A stretch of DNA of 22,499 bases from the IMG/VR virus record IMGVR_UViG_3300042287_000351, positions 1 to 22,499 of that record; one strand, 5' to 3'. A program made the position numbers and the translations under genes. Positions within the stretch are counted from its first letter, which is position 1. Each line of letters opens with the position of its first letter. Positions 7,608 through 16,368 of this stretch are shown here, in pieces. The stretch is from a virus. The notes under the pieces are model-generated. The model did no database searches. It was not told where the DNA came from and saw only the letters and a program-made list of their open reading frames with translations.

Positions 7608-8668
7608 TAATCTTCTGTATCAAAAATGTCAGGAGATAGCGCTGTTTCTTCTTCTACAATATCAAACGTATTTGATCCAAGAACTTTTGTCCATTGATCA
7701 GAATACTTTTTCTTATACTCATCAAGCTCCTTTTTATCATCTTTGATAAACCCATGAACTGTCATGATAACTTTATTAACTGCTGTTACTCCAGTAACGT
7801 GATTTTTATCGCAGCTAATTCTGGTTCTTTTAGCAAACTCTACTTCTTTACCATTCTTAGTAGCTTTGATTTTATTTGTACCAGCTCTAGCAATGTTACC
7901 AAATGTAACTATAAGTGAAGAATCAAAATACATTGTATTACCACCTTTGTTATTAAGCGTAGGTTGTCCCATTGGTGAATCAGGCTTTGCTACCCAAACC
8001 TTATTGATTGCTACAAGTGTATTTGTATATGGTTGTGATGCTTTACGAGATAGTACAATTCTTTGGTTAATAAAGTTACCAAATTGTTGAGACATCGCTC
8101 CTGCATTCCACTCATTATTGTTTGTTGATTTTTCAATACTCATTCTACAAGGAATAGATCCTACAGAATCCCAGAAAAAACAAATGTTATGAGGTAAAGT
8201 TCCTCTCTTTTGCTCATCAAGAATATCTGCAATGAATGCTGATACATCTTCAATAGACTCTAGCTTCTCACGATCAATATATAAGAAAAATCCTTTGTAG
8301 TCAACAACTTCACCAGTGTTTGGATCTGCTACTTCTTCATACTCGAATCCCATTTCTTTAGCGTGAGTCCAATCCCACTTCATTTCTGTAATAATAAACA
8401 CAGGAAGAATTCCCATTTTTTGTGCACTAACTGCCGCTTCAAGAAGCGCTGTAGTTTTACCTGTATCAGAATGTCCTCTTAAAAGAGTAATATGACCGAT
8501 TGGAATACCTGGGATTTGTAAGGTCTCTTGAAATGCTTGAGAAAGTGGGATCCACTTCTGATCTTTAAACATTACACTAGTGGAAAGATTTTTACCTTTC
8601 TTAAACTTCTCTAAACTTGAAATGTCTTTGATTGCGCTAGACACAGCGCCTGTAACTGATTTTGCCAT
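7607..8668 (-). CDS. uvsX: UvsX/RecA-like recombinase
   Basis: Strand-exchange ATPase, 353 aa, expected to form filaments on ssDNA coated by the neighbouring gp32-like protein and to drive recombination-dependent replication and repair. Walker A is GHSDTGKTT at 65-73; a likely catalytic Glu is E95 (FIITEMKWDW); Walker B is NICFFWDSVGS at 161-171. NNEWNAGAMSQQFGNFINQ matches the region before the DNA-binding loops in RecA/UvsX proteins. The start ATG lies only 15 nt after a strong terminator that follows ssb, with no room for a separate promoter. It must depend on read-through or on transcripts that begin within the terminator region. Its 3' end overlaps the exonuclease gene by one base. Confidence 0.9.
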   Translation of the reverse strand: MAKSVTGAVSSAIKDISSLEKFKKGKNLSTSVMFKDQKWIPLSQAFQETLQIPGIPIGHITLLRGHSDTGKTTALLEAAVSAQKMGILPVFIITEMKWDWTHAKEMGFEYEEVADPNTGEVVDYKGFFLYIDREKLESIEDVSAFIADILDEQKRGTLPHNICFFWDSVGSIPCRMSIEKSTNNNEWNAGAMSQQFGNFINQRIVLSRKASQPYTNTLVAINKVWVAKPDSPMGQPTLNNKGGNTMYFDSSLIVTFGNIARAGTNKIKATKNGKEVEFAKRTRISCDKNHVTGVTAVNKVIMTVHGFIKDDKKELDEYKKKYSDQWTKVLGSNTFDIVEEETALSPDIFDTED

Positions 8669-8683
8669 ACAAAACTTTTAGTT

Positions 8684-8707
8684 AAAAAACCCCAACCGAA
8701 GTTGGGG
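8684..8707 (-). terminator. Intrinsic terminator after ssb
   Basis: On the minus strand CCCCAAC, loop TTCG, GTTGGGG, then TTTTTT. This is a perfect 7-bp GC-rich stem closed by the extra-stable C(UUCG)G tetraloop, with a U tail. It lies 6 nt after the ssb stop and 15 nt before the uvsX start. It should end most ssb transcripts and let through a minority into uvsX. Confidence 0.92.
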
Positions 8708-8713
8708 ATTTGA

Positions 8714-9520
8714 TTAGATATCGAAAAGATCATCAATTGCCGAATCTACACTCGGCTTAGTCGTACTCAATGAATACTGACCTTGCGCTGGCTTTTCCCA
8801 TGGAAGATCGCCTTGCGGTTTAGATTCTACAGCATCAGCTGATTCTTTTAACTCTTCTTCTGGATTAAGATGCTTAAGAAGTGCTTCTTTCATCTCATCA
8901 TAAGAATATCTCTTGAATTGAGTCAAAGGATCTGGTTGTGTTTCGATCCATAGTTTTACTTTTTCTGCATCATCAGAAAGCGGAGTCGTTTTTGTTCTAA
9001 CCCTAACAGTAGATGTATTGTACATCAAGCCTGTTGTTTCTTTACCGGCAGTTTCAACTGTAATGTCACGACCAGTAATTGGATCAGAATAATCTCCTAC
9101 GTCCTCATCTTCTGCAATAGAAAGCAAATCCATGTAAACTTGTTTACCAAATTCCCAAAGACGAACACCTTTGTCTTCTTCACCACGAACAACTACAGGA
9201 GCAAATACACGCATTTTTGGTTCAAGCTTTTTAGCTAGTTGCCAATTGTCACGTTCACTTGACTTGCGAAGTCCTTGAGCAAATTCAACAATAGGATCCT
9301 TTTCATTGAAGTTACTCAAACTCATCATGGTACGATTATTGATACCATAATGCATGTAGACTTCTTTAAATGGATTTTGTTTATTAAACACAGAAGGTAC
9401 AATACGTACTGAGTGTTTACCCACGGTAGGCCTCCAAATAGTTTGGCTTAGGTCCTTCTTTTGTCCTCCACGTGGATTTTGTAGAGCCGACAATCTTGAT
9501 TTGATAACTGATATATCCAT
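8714..9520 (-). CDS. Single-stranded DNA-binding protein, gp32-like
   Basis: A 268-aa protein matching the T4 gp32 pattern: an N-terminal basic segment (IKSRLSALQNPRGGQKKD), an OB-fold core with WRPTVGKHSVRIVPS and PFKEVYMHYGI near the front, RVFAPVVVRGEEDKGVRLWEFGKQVYMDLL in the middle, and a long acidic tail from about residue 215 ending DSAIDDLFDI. The tail of gp32 recruits replication partners. There is no cysteine, so the zinc site of T4 gp32 is absent. The gene has its own 62-nt leader with a hairpin and is followed at once by a strong terminator, consistent with high, separately set expression. Confidence 0.85.
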   Translation of the reverse strand: MDISVIKSRLSALQNPRGGQKKDLSQTIWRPTVGKHSVRIVPSVFNKQNPFKEVYMHYGINNRTMMSLSNFNEKDPIVEFAQGLRKSSERDNWQLAKKLEPKMRVFAPVVVRGEEDKGVRLWEFGKQVYMDLLSIAEDEDVGDYSDPITGRDITVETAGKETTGLMYNTSTVRVRTKTTPLSDDAEKVKLWIETQPDPLTQFKRYSYDEMKEALLKHLNPEEELKESADAVESKPQGDLPWEKPAQGQYSLSTTKPSVDSAIDDLFDI

Positions 9521-9556
9521 AATATAACTAATTTCGATAAAAATAAGACAAGAATG

Positions 9557-9582
9557 CTAGATAGAAAAATTAATCTTTCTAG
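9557..9582 (-). promoter_or_regulatory. Hairpin in ssb leader
   Basis: TAGAAA (9562-9567) pairs with TTTCTA (9576-9581) across an 8-nt loop, flanked by CTAG on both sides. It begins at the stop of the 142-aa gene and ends about 37 nt before the ssb ATG. The sequence resembles the nrdJ leader hairpin (both carry ACTAGAA on the left arm and TCTAG on the right, minus strand). It may be a weak terminator for the upstream gene or a regulatory site for ssb. T4 gp32 is known to control its own mRNA through a leader structure. Confidence 0.4.
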
Positions 9583-10011
9583 TTAAATAGCAACTATCTT
9601 GTGGATAGTAGTATTAAGCCTTTTGAGGTCTTCTCCTTGAGTTAACAAGATAGAGTTCTTGTAGTCAGGCCAGTTAATAGGAAAAGTAGAATCTAGAACA
9701 CCGTTATTTAAAGTCTTGATCAAAGTGTTCAGAGCGTTTATAGTATATAAAGTATTAGACTCTTTCTTTCTGTGGAGTAAAATTGTATTAGGCAGAATCT
9801 TAGTCTGGCCTCCTTCTATCTCAATGTTATATGTACACATATATTCTTCTGAGTCTGGGGAAGATAAAACAAAGATTTTTTTATATAGGATTGTGTACTC
9901 CCTATTTATATCTCTTAGAGTGTCTTCTACAGACTCTTTTGGAGAGAAAGTACAAAAAAGTTTATTCATAATTGATTCCGATGTTATTTCCAAAAATTCC
10001 TCTGTTTTCAT
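9583..10011 (-). CDS. Hypothetical 142-aa protein
   Basis: Unrecognised. It is a soluble mixed alpha/beta protein with no signal peptide or membrane segment. The N-terminal third is helical and acidic (SESIMNKLF, ESVEDTLRDINREYTILYKK). The C-terminal third contains YTINALNTLIKTLNNG and KNSILLTQGEDLKRLNTTIHKIV, which looks like a compact conserved domain. It lies between the short polymerase and ssb, with an exact copy of the AT element 16 nt upstream and TAAGG close to the ATG. In T4 the neighbours of gp32 are the helicase loader gp59 and co-activator gp33. Length is near gp33, but I see no sequence basis for that name. Confidence 0.65.
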   Translation of the reverse strand: MKTEEFLEITSESIMNKLFCTFSPKESVEDTLRDINREYTILYKKIFVLSSPDSEEYMCTYNIEIEGGQTKILPNTILLHRKKESNTLYTINALNTLIKTLNNGVLDSTFPINWPDYKNSILLTQGEDLKRLNTTIHKIVAI

Positions 10012-10027
10012 AACCTTAATTTACTGT

Positions 10028-10037
10028 TAATAAATAT
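10028..10037 (-). promoter_or_regulatory. Recurrent AT element, copy 3
   Basis: The minus strand reads ATATTTATTA exactly, ending 16 nt before the ATG of the 142-aa gene, the same spacing as at 5181-5190. It lies in a 36-nt gap with nothing else recognisable. Confidence 0.4.
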
Positions 10038-10047
10038 TGATAATATA

Positions 10048-11343
10048 TTAGAAAGCATAGTTTACTCCGTACTTATGTTTGACTACCATATCGTTACCTT
10101 CTAGGATCTGTTTAATCTTTTTTAGCAATGTTTTGCCATCTTCTTGACAAAAGTCAAATAAGAAAGAATCGTAGGTAATCAGGATTAGTTTAGTCTTCTT
10201 TTTACTAAGAAGTTTGTTAACCTCTAAGATCTTATATATGTTTTCTTTTGTCTCTAGATTCTGTACAATATAGTTAAATAATTTTAATTTGTTCATACCT
10301 GGAAGCTTCTTTAATATTCTGCCGGTAGGCAAAATCAAAGCTTTGTGGGCATTGTACTTCTTCCATTCCTGTTCTATGAATTGTCCTAATGCGCTAAAGA
10401 ACTCTATATGTTGGTATTGCTGTTCTATGCCACCATAGAGCTGCTTAAATGTAATGGCCTTTGATTCTTTATACTGTTCATCCGTGAGCTCGGTGGTGTT
10501 GAAATACGCGCGTCCCAGGTAGTTGTGCATAGACTCTTTAGGAGGTTTAAATCCTATAAGGCCGGATATTAATCTTAAATGATACGCATCAAAGTCAAAC
10601 TCTACCAAATAGTCATTTTTAGGTACAAAACATTCTCTAAAGTCTTTATCTTTAGGTATGGCTAGAAAGTTAACACTATTGAAAGAATTAGTAGGTCTAG
10701 CTGTTAAATTGTAAAGATTATAGTAAGAATAAATTGTATCTCCTAAAAGAGAATATTCTTTATGCTGGAATTGATACTTTTTATTTAGGCAGCTAAGATC
10801 AACTTTTATTCCTGCTTGTTCAACTGTTTTATATGCATCTACTAATTTGTCTTGAAGTTCTATATCCATCTCAAGTTCAAAATAGTCTTTTACCATTTGG
10901 TATAAACATTCGCATTTCTCATAGTGCTTAGAAATAGGAATGATTTCGTTTATAGTAGGTAAAATAGGATGCTTGATATAAAAGTCTCTATGGACTGGTG
11001 TATTGCACTCAAAAGAACTATATTCATTATTTTTATCTAAACAGATAAATTGTACATCAATAGAATTAGGTAGATCTAAAAAATATGAATGAGACTTCTT
11101 ATCAAGAAGGTAGATCTTATTATGAGCTTGTAAAAAAGTTTCAACTAATTTAAGATCTAAACTAAATCCTTCAGAGTGATTAATTACAAAGATATATCCT
11201 TTCGTAGAATTATGATAATAAACTAAGCTTACTCTAGCTAACTTTGGATGGTAATAATCATTTGAAGTAACTACTTGAATAAATGCCTGGTCAGACATTT
11301 CTAAACGACTCAATTGTTCTTTATCTTCAATGATGAAATACAT
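10048..11343 (-). CDS. Second, short divergent family A DNA polymerase
   Basis: A 431-aa protein whose C-terminal half carries the Pol I polymerase motifs in order: T214-x-R216 (R668 of E. coli Pol I), motif A VEFDFDAYHLR with D250, H255 and R257 (D705, E710, R712), motif B KESKAITFKQLYGG with K295, F299 and Y303 (K758, F762, Y766), FNYIVQN (N845, Q849) and motif C TYDSF with D392 (D882). Both metal aspartates are kept, but E710 becomes His, H881 becomes Tyr, E883 becomes Ser and R754 becomes Tyr. The N-terminal 150 residues have no D-x-E or other DEDD residues, so proofreading is absent or decayed. The thumb is very short. It could be a translesion or primer-extending enzyme, or a regulator. 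Its ATG follows a 54-nt gap with an inverted repeat. Confidence 0.8.
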   Translation of the reverse strand: MYFIIEDKEQLSRLEMSDQAFIQVVTSNDYYHPKLARVSLVYYHNSTKGYIFVINHSEGFSLDLKLVETFLQAHNKIYLLDKKSHSYFLDLPNSIDVQFICLDKNNEYSSFECNTPVHRDFYIKHPILPTINEIIPISKHYEKCECLYQMVKDYFELEMDIELQDKLVDAYKTVEQAGIKVDLSCLNKKYQFQHKEYSLLGDTIYSYYNLYNLTARPTNSFNSVNFLAIPKDKDFRECFVPKNDYLVEFDFDAYHLRLISGLIGFKPPKESMHNYLGRAYFNTTELTDEQYKESKAITFKQLYGGIEQQYQHIEFFSALGQFIEQEWKKYNAHKALILPTGRILKKLPGMNKLKLFNYIVQNLETKENIYKILEVNKLLSKKKTKLILITYDSFLFDFCQEDGKTLLKKIKQILEGNDMVVKHKYGVNYAF

Positions 11344-11357
11344 AACCTATTATTAAG

Positions 11358-11382
11358 TACAAATATACAAAAACTATTTGTA
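11358..11382 (-). promoter_or_regulatory. Inverted repeat / possible promoter before short polymerase
   Basis: TACAAATA and TATTTGTA form a perfect 8-bp inverted repeat around 9 bases, in the 54-nt gap before the short polymerase. The minus strand also contains TATATTTG (11367-11360), an exact match to the Bacteroidota -7 box TAnnTTTG, ending 16 nt before the ATG. I see no clear -33 element. It could be an operator, a promoter or both. Confidence 0.35.
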
Positions 11383-11397
11383 TATAAGATAGTTTAT

Positions 11398-12030
11398 TTA
11401 CATAGTAGGTCTTGCAAATTTTGTATAGTCACCTCCAATAAATTCTACTATGCCTAAAAAGTTTTTATTTGCTGATTCTGTAAGCCTCTTATTTGTTTCA
11501 ATAATACCAGGAATTATATTGTATTGAGATTTTCTTGTATTATTTAAAGGTCCAGTTAATTTCCAAAGTATTGTTGTTACCTGATATAATCTAATATCAT
11601 AATCAGTATCTCCATTAACAATATCATTATATTCTTCTCTAGATATTTCAATTATATAACCTTTTTCATTTTCTTTCTTTGTAAAATATCTAGTAATATA
11701 ACCCTTAGTATAATCTTCTTGTGTAGGTTGAGGGAAAAAAGATCCTGGTTGACCTTGTATTCTATTAGAAGTTACATTTGTTTTTGTAATTAATTCTTCT
11801 TGACTTTTAAAAGAAAGTTGAATATTATCTAATCCTGGTACGCCAACATAATTATTTATTTTTGTTAGTTTTTGACTTGGGCCGGTTTCTGGATTAGGTC
11901 CAGAATAAAACTCACTATCTATTGTTTCATAATATTTACCAGAATATGGAACTCCATTTAAAAAAAATTCTGCTCCATTAGTAGTAAGATTATTTATAGT
12001 CGCGTATGATGGATAGTATCTTAATGGCAT
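11398..12030 (-). CDS. Probable virion (baseplate-associated) protein, unknown
   Basis: A 210-aa protein that I do not recognise by name. It is rich in Asn, Thr, Tyr and Gly, with beta-type segments such as ATINNLTTNGAEFFLNGVPYSGKYYE and DSEFYSGPNPETG, the style of small structural proteins. It begins MPL like the hub and the 617-aa protein, its ATG is 1 nt after the hub stop (TAATATG), and base composition matches the tail genes. These facts argue for a baseplate or tail-fibre-attachment role. No enzyme motif is visible. It is the last gene of the tail module. The next gene is the short polymerase after a 54-nt gap. Confidence 0.7.
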   Translation of the reverse strand: MPLRYYPSYATINNLTTNGAEFFLNGVPYSGKYYETIDSEFYSGPNPETGPSQKLTKINNYVGVPGLDNIQLSFKSQEELITKTNVTSNRIQGQPGSFFPQPTQEDYTKGYITRYFTKKENEKGYIIEISREEYNDIVNGDTDYDIRLYQVTTILWKLTGPLNNTRKSQYNIIPGIIETNKRLTESANKNFLGIVEFIGGDYTKFARPTM

Positions 12031-12031
12031 A

Positions 12032-15000
12032 TTATACGTTTATAGAGTTCCAAATATTTGCCGCATCTCTTAGTGCTTCAGCATCTACTTCTGCAGGTGG
12101 TCTATTTGGATATTTAGTTCTGACTCCAAAACCATTCCATTTTTCATACCATATTTTTGCATATGCATTAGCATCTAAAGCTGATTCGAATCCTTTTCTT
12201 TTAAAACTAGAAACTATTTGTGAAATAAAACTTTCAAAATTAATAAAAGATACAAATGCTTTACATAAATTAGTACCTCCTTCTTTAGCTACAACATATC
12301 CATTATGTAATTGAGGATTAAATTCCCAACCCCCGGACGTAATATCAAATCCTCCAAAATTATAATTAAAACCTCTAAAATTCTGCTCTATTTTTATAGT
12401 AGCTAAAATTGCTTTTGTTAAAACGTCTCCATATATAGCTTTTAATTTAGGACCTTCAACATTAGGATCTATAATAGTTCTTTGGAAAGATTGTTTTTTG
12501 CCTGTCCATCCTTTATTTAAATTTGTATCTACATAAGGATCATTACAAGTTCCTGATGTTGTTGGATACAAAACGTCTTGGGAAACTCTACTAGAATTGA
12601 CTCCAAATACTCCAGTTGCGCTATCTACTTTAACAACACTTCCAGAAAATGCTGTTTTATCTTTTAGATAAATCATATTTGCTCTAACAGCAGTATTCCA
12701 TTGATTATTTTCTATAGTATGAGTTAATCCTACCATAACAAAACCAACATTATTAATATAATCTTGAGGAGCTCCTGGTATTTTTCTTGTAGTATAAGTA
12801 TATGGAAGTAACTGATCTGGTACTGTAAATGCTTGGCCCATTCCTAGACCTGATATACCATCTGTAGTAAAGTTAACAGACACAGGTATCATTGCTGCAG
12901 CCCTAGTTGCGTAGTCTTCATTTTTTATTAAAGACATTTTTTCTATATAATAGTTTGTAGCATGAGCTACGCTAGTTTGAGAAGGGTTTATCTTACTATA
13001 AAAATCTGATATAGTACTATTAAATTGTGCTGCTGATATTTTTAATGAATCATTATCTTTTTTACCGCTCCCTGTTATTTCTCCTCTAATAGTTACAAAT
13101 CTATCTGAATATGCTGTATTCACAAATCCAAACGAATCTCCATTAGTTGATAGTGTTGCTTTATTAGATGAATTAGCATTAGCAGAAATTGCTAACATAT
13201 TAGAAAGTTTACTACTAACTTCAGATTTTATTTCTAAAGATTTTGCTATAGAAAACTTACCAGACAAAGGAAGTTCTGTAGTATTACTTTTAGGAGTTAC
13301 TTGCTCTTCACTAGATAGGGACGGTATAAACTGATCATCAACTATTTGAAATGTATTTGCAGCATCATTATAAGAAAGTCTAAATGCATTAAAGTTACCT
13401 AAAGATTTATTTACATCAGAAAGTATTTGTTCAATGTATGTTTTTAAGTATACACTATTAGTTCCATCTTTATAACTATATTGCTGTGCTAAGTTAACTA
13501 GGTAATCTATATTCAATAAAATATTCATTACTTTTCCTCTGTATATATTTCCTGATTCTTTTTGAGCCATTGAAGGAAATAAAAATGAGTTTAAAGCATT
13601 TGCAAAATCTGAATCTGTTTTTTCATCAAATTTTAATCTAGGAAGCGTTCCACTTAAAAAATCATCTGTTTTAGGATTAAATAAAGGAACAATTTCTTTA
13701 CTGCCGCTTGTAGCTTGTATAGCTTTATTATCATTAGTTAGTATATCTTTATCAAATAGTTCTTTGTAATCTTCAAAACTACCTTCAAAAGGAATTAAAC
13801 ACGTCCAAGGATCTGTACTTAATTGTTTTGTATTTGTAAGACAAAAATTTAATTCCGGATTAAAATCAATATATACTAAAGGACTTTGAAATTTGCCAAT
13901 TTCTTTACTATCATATATAGTACACGCGTGATTTAATATCATTAAAATTAAACCCAAAGGAATATAAACAGGATGGTTAGTAGATGTTCCTTTAATTATT
14001 TCTTGGTTTATTTGATATGGTATTACATAGGCCTTTAATAATTCTTCAAAATCAACGGGCTGTAAAAAACGTATATCTTCTTTATTTCCTAATAAATTAG
14101 TAGCAAACCCATATTTAGAATAAATTTGGAATCTTTCTAGGGGATCCATTTTTTTATCTGTGGCATAATCTGAGTCTTTTATTTTTGTACTTTTTTTATT
14201 TATTAACTCATTTATAAAAGAAGAAAATACTCCTGTTGAAAATATTTGATCTAAAAAAGTTTTATCTTTAGCAATCTCTAAAACGTATGTAGTTCTAGCT
14301 ATTTCTAAATCAGGAGTTCCAGTTTTATTTATAGCTTTATTTAGTGCGTGTAATTGTATTGTTCTAAGCATTATTTCTAATGTAGACTGATAATTTAATG
14401 CTTGTTTTATTTGTACAGAAATTGCGTCTTGTTCATTTTTTTGTTCTTCTAAATCAGTAAAATTATTAACATTTTGAGATATTTGATCCCTATCTCTAAG
14501 AGTTTGTCCATATGCTGTTAATAATAAATTATTATCTTCTGTTTGTATATTTTGAAATAAACTACTATCATTAAAATCAATATTAATATCTATTTCTGTT
14601 TCTTGATTATTAGCATCTGTTGCTTTTAATTTAAATACTAAATTAAATGAATAGCTAAAATTAGGCCATGATTGTGTTTGTGAAAAATAATCTTTTCTAA
14701 AAGATAATCTACTATCTTGAAATACATCATTTTTAAATATTAATTCTATTATATCTTTTCTAGTTTTAGAATCTGATACAGTCCAAGGTATTCTTACTCT
14801 TATATAGTATTCTTTACCTAGTGCTTTTGAATTTTTATAATTTATTTGATATCTATATAATACTACATCTCCAGTTCCTTTTCCGTAAATACTCTCACCG
14901 CCAGCATTTTTATTTAATATCGGAGTTTCTTTATTAAAAATGTCTTGAAAAAAACCGAAAGTTGTATCTGGTCTATCATTTAGATTAGATAAAAAATATC

Positions 15001-16366
15001 TTTCTTTTAATTTAGATATATCTAAAGATATTCCAGAATAACTTTGTTTTTTATCTAAAATAAGATTTAGTCCACTAATATAATATCTACTACTTTGAGG
15101 TATAGCATAATCTAATCTGTAAAATTTTTTAGCGTCTAAAGTCTCATACTCAGTAGTACTATTTATTTTAAAATTAGTATCGTAAGGAAAAACAACTATA
15201 TTATTTCCATCCTCAACTAATTTTTTTCTTAATTGAGTTTTTGCTCTTTCACTATCTACATTATTATTTGCAAATGCTATAGCTTTTAAAGAGCTTTCAG
15301 GTAAAGTAAAAAAATACTTAGCAGGAAAAACATTCGGGATTTCTAAACCTAAATCTGAAACTAAATTTGATAATATATCATTAGAAGGCGGGTCTGGTGC
15401 GAATGGATTTGTATCAACAGGTACTTGACTAGCTGCATTTGCTTTAGCAATTTCAATTAAAGTATTATTTAATTGAATTATTTCCTCCTCTAATAAATTA
15501 GGTAAAGTTCCTGAATTATTGATTTTAATAGCGTCACCCAATACTCCTAAAGCCATTAATCTCAATGTACAATCATAACCCCCATCTTGAGTATACGTAA
15601 AATTAAAATTTGTACAAATCCCTAGCATTGCATCATAGTTACCTTCTGTCTCTCTTGAATTTTTAGCTATTTTAATTTGAATGTCTTCTTTGTTTAAACC
15701 TTCTTCAAAAGGATCTATACTATATAATTCAGTAGAAATTATTTTATTTGGGTCTCTTTGATACGTGTTTTGGGGACTGGGATAATAAAAAGTATGTCCC
15801 CATTCAAGAAACATAGTAAATCCTAGTTTAAAATATAGAGCATCAATTATATCCAATTGATTTTTGTCCCAACATTTAAAATTAATTGTAGCTGCTCTTA
15901 CAGAACCTAGTCTACCTTGGGTATCAATAGTAACATTAGTAATACCTGGCATTGGTTTGTAACCAAATTGTTGTACTTCACTCTTACCTAGCATTCCATA
16001 AGCTCCATCATAATCTAGACCTGATCTTAAACCATAAGAATTATTATTTAGATATTTTGATGTACCTCCAAATAAAACGTATTGTTTAGCAAGACTAGTT
16101 GGATTTGCTATATATGAACCAAATAATTGTACTGGTGATTCTATATTAGCACCTATTATATTTTTAAAATAATTTATATCTCTATAATTATTAATATTAA
16201 CGGAAGAAACTAATCTTATCCAAGCACTTTTATTAGCTAGATATAAAATATTATCATTATCTCTAGAGTCTTGAGTATTTTTATTAGACCTAGTCTCTAA
16301 TTGGTTTAATACCCAAGTAGGTAATTTAGTACCAATAATGTTAGATATCTTATTATCTAGTGGCAT
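12032..16366 (-). CDS. Large baseplate hub protein with possible lysin domain
   Basis: At 1444 aa this is the largest gene here. The N-terminal part (about 120-290) contains ITNVTIDTQGRLGSVRAATI and LDIIDALYFKLGFTMFLEWG, the pattern I associate with contractile-tail hub proteins that cap the tube. The middle 900 residues are Asn/Lys/Ile-rich, beta-type and unrecognised. The C-terminal 140 residues look like a lysozyme or glucosaminidase fold: AILATIKIEQNF with a candidate catalytic Glu near 1327, FNYNFGGF, then VSFINFESFISQIVSSF and YAKIWYEKWNG. If so, the tip would cut peptidoglycan during entry, as T4 gp5 does. That assignment is tentative. The ATG is 2 nt after the gp53 stop. It is very AT-rich: the 60 bases from 14161 are 20% G+C. 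Confidence 0.75.
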   Translation of the reverse strand: MPLDNKISNIIGTKLPTWVLNQLETRSNKNTQDSRDNDNILYLANKSAWIRLVSSVNINNYRDINYFKNIIGANIESPVQLFGSYIANPTSLAKQYVLFGGTSKYLNNNSYGLRSGLDYDGAYGMLGKSEVQQFGYKPMPGITNVTIDTQGRLGSVRAATINFKCWDKNQLDIIDALYFKLGFTMFLEWGHTFYYPSPQNTYQRDPNKIISTELYSIDPFEEGLNKEDIQIKIAKNSRETEGNYDAMLGICTNFNFTYTQDGGYDCTLRLMALGVLGDAIKINNSGTLPNLLEEEIIQLNNTLIEIAKANAASQVPVDTNPFAPDPPSNDILSNLVSDLGLEIPNVFPAKYFFTLPESSLKAIAFANNNVDSERAKTQLRKKLVEDGNNIVVFPYDTNFKINSTTEYETLDAKKFYRLDYAIPQSSRYYISGLNLILDKKQSYSGISLDISKLKERYFLSNLNDRPDTTFGFFQDIFNKETPILNKNAGGESIYGKGTGDVVLYRYQINYKNSKALGKEYYIRVRIPWTVSDSKTRKDIIELIFKNDVFQDSRLSFRKDYFSQTQSWPNFSYSFNLVFKLKATDANNQETEIDINIDFNDSSLFQNIQTEDNNLLLTAYGQTLRDRDQISQNVNNFTDLEEQKNEQDAISVQIKQALNYQSTLEIMLRTIQLHALNKAINKTGTPDLEIARTTYVLEIAKDKTFLDQIFSTGVFSSFINELINKKSTKIKDSDYATDKKMDPLERFQIYSKYGFATNLLGNKEDIRFLQPVDFEELLKAYVIPYQINQEIIKGTSTNHPVYIPLGLILMILNHACTIYDSKEIGKFQSPLVYIDFNPELNFCLTNTKQLSTDPWTCLIPFEGSFEDYKELFDKDILTNDNKAIQATSGSKEIVPLFNPKTDDFLSGTLPRLKFDEKTDSDFANALNSFLFPSMAQKESGNIYRGKVMNILLNIDYLVNLAQQYSYKDGTNSVYLKTYIEQILSDVNKSLGNFNAFRLSYNDAANTFQIVDDQFIPSLSSEEQVTPKSNTTELPLSGKFSIAKSLEIKSEVSSKLSNMLAISANANSSNKATLSTNGDSFGFVNTAYSDRFVTIRGEITGSGKKDNDSLKISAAQFNSTISDFYSKINPSQTSVAHATNYYIEKMSLIKNEDYATRAAAMIPVSVNFTTDGISGLGMGQAFTVPDQLLPYTYTTRKIPGAPQDYINNVGFVMVGLTHTIENNQWNTAVRANMIYLKDKTAFSGSVVKVDSATGVFGVNSSRVSQDVLYPTTSGTCNDPYVDTNLNKGWTGKKQSFQRTIIDPNVEGPKLKAIYGDVLTKAILATIKIEQNFRGFNYNFGGFDITSGGWEFNPQLHNGYVVAKEGGTNLCKAFVSFINFESFISQIVSSFKRKGFESALDANAYAKIWYEKWNGFGVRTKYPNRPPAEVDAEALRDAANIWNSINV

Positions 16367-16368
16367 AA

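Noticed and set aside
10048-11343. Short polymerase as a decayed fragment of the main polymerase
   Set aside because: The frame is intact, all motifs are in order with key residues kept, and the sequence is far too different from the 767-aa enzyme for a recent duplicate.
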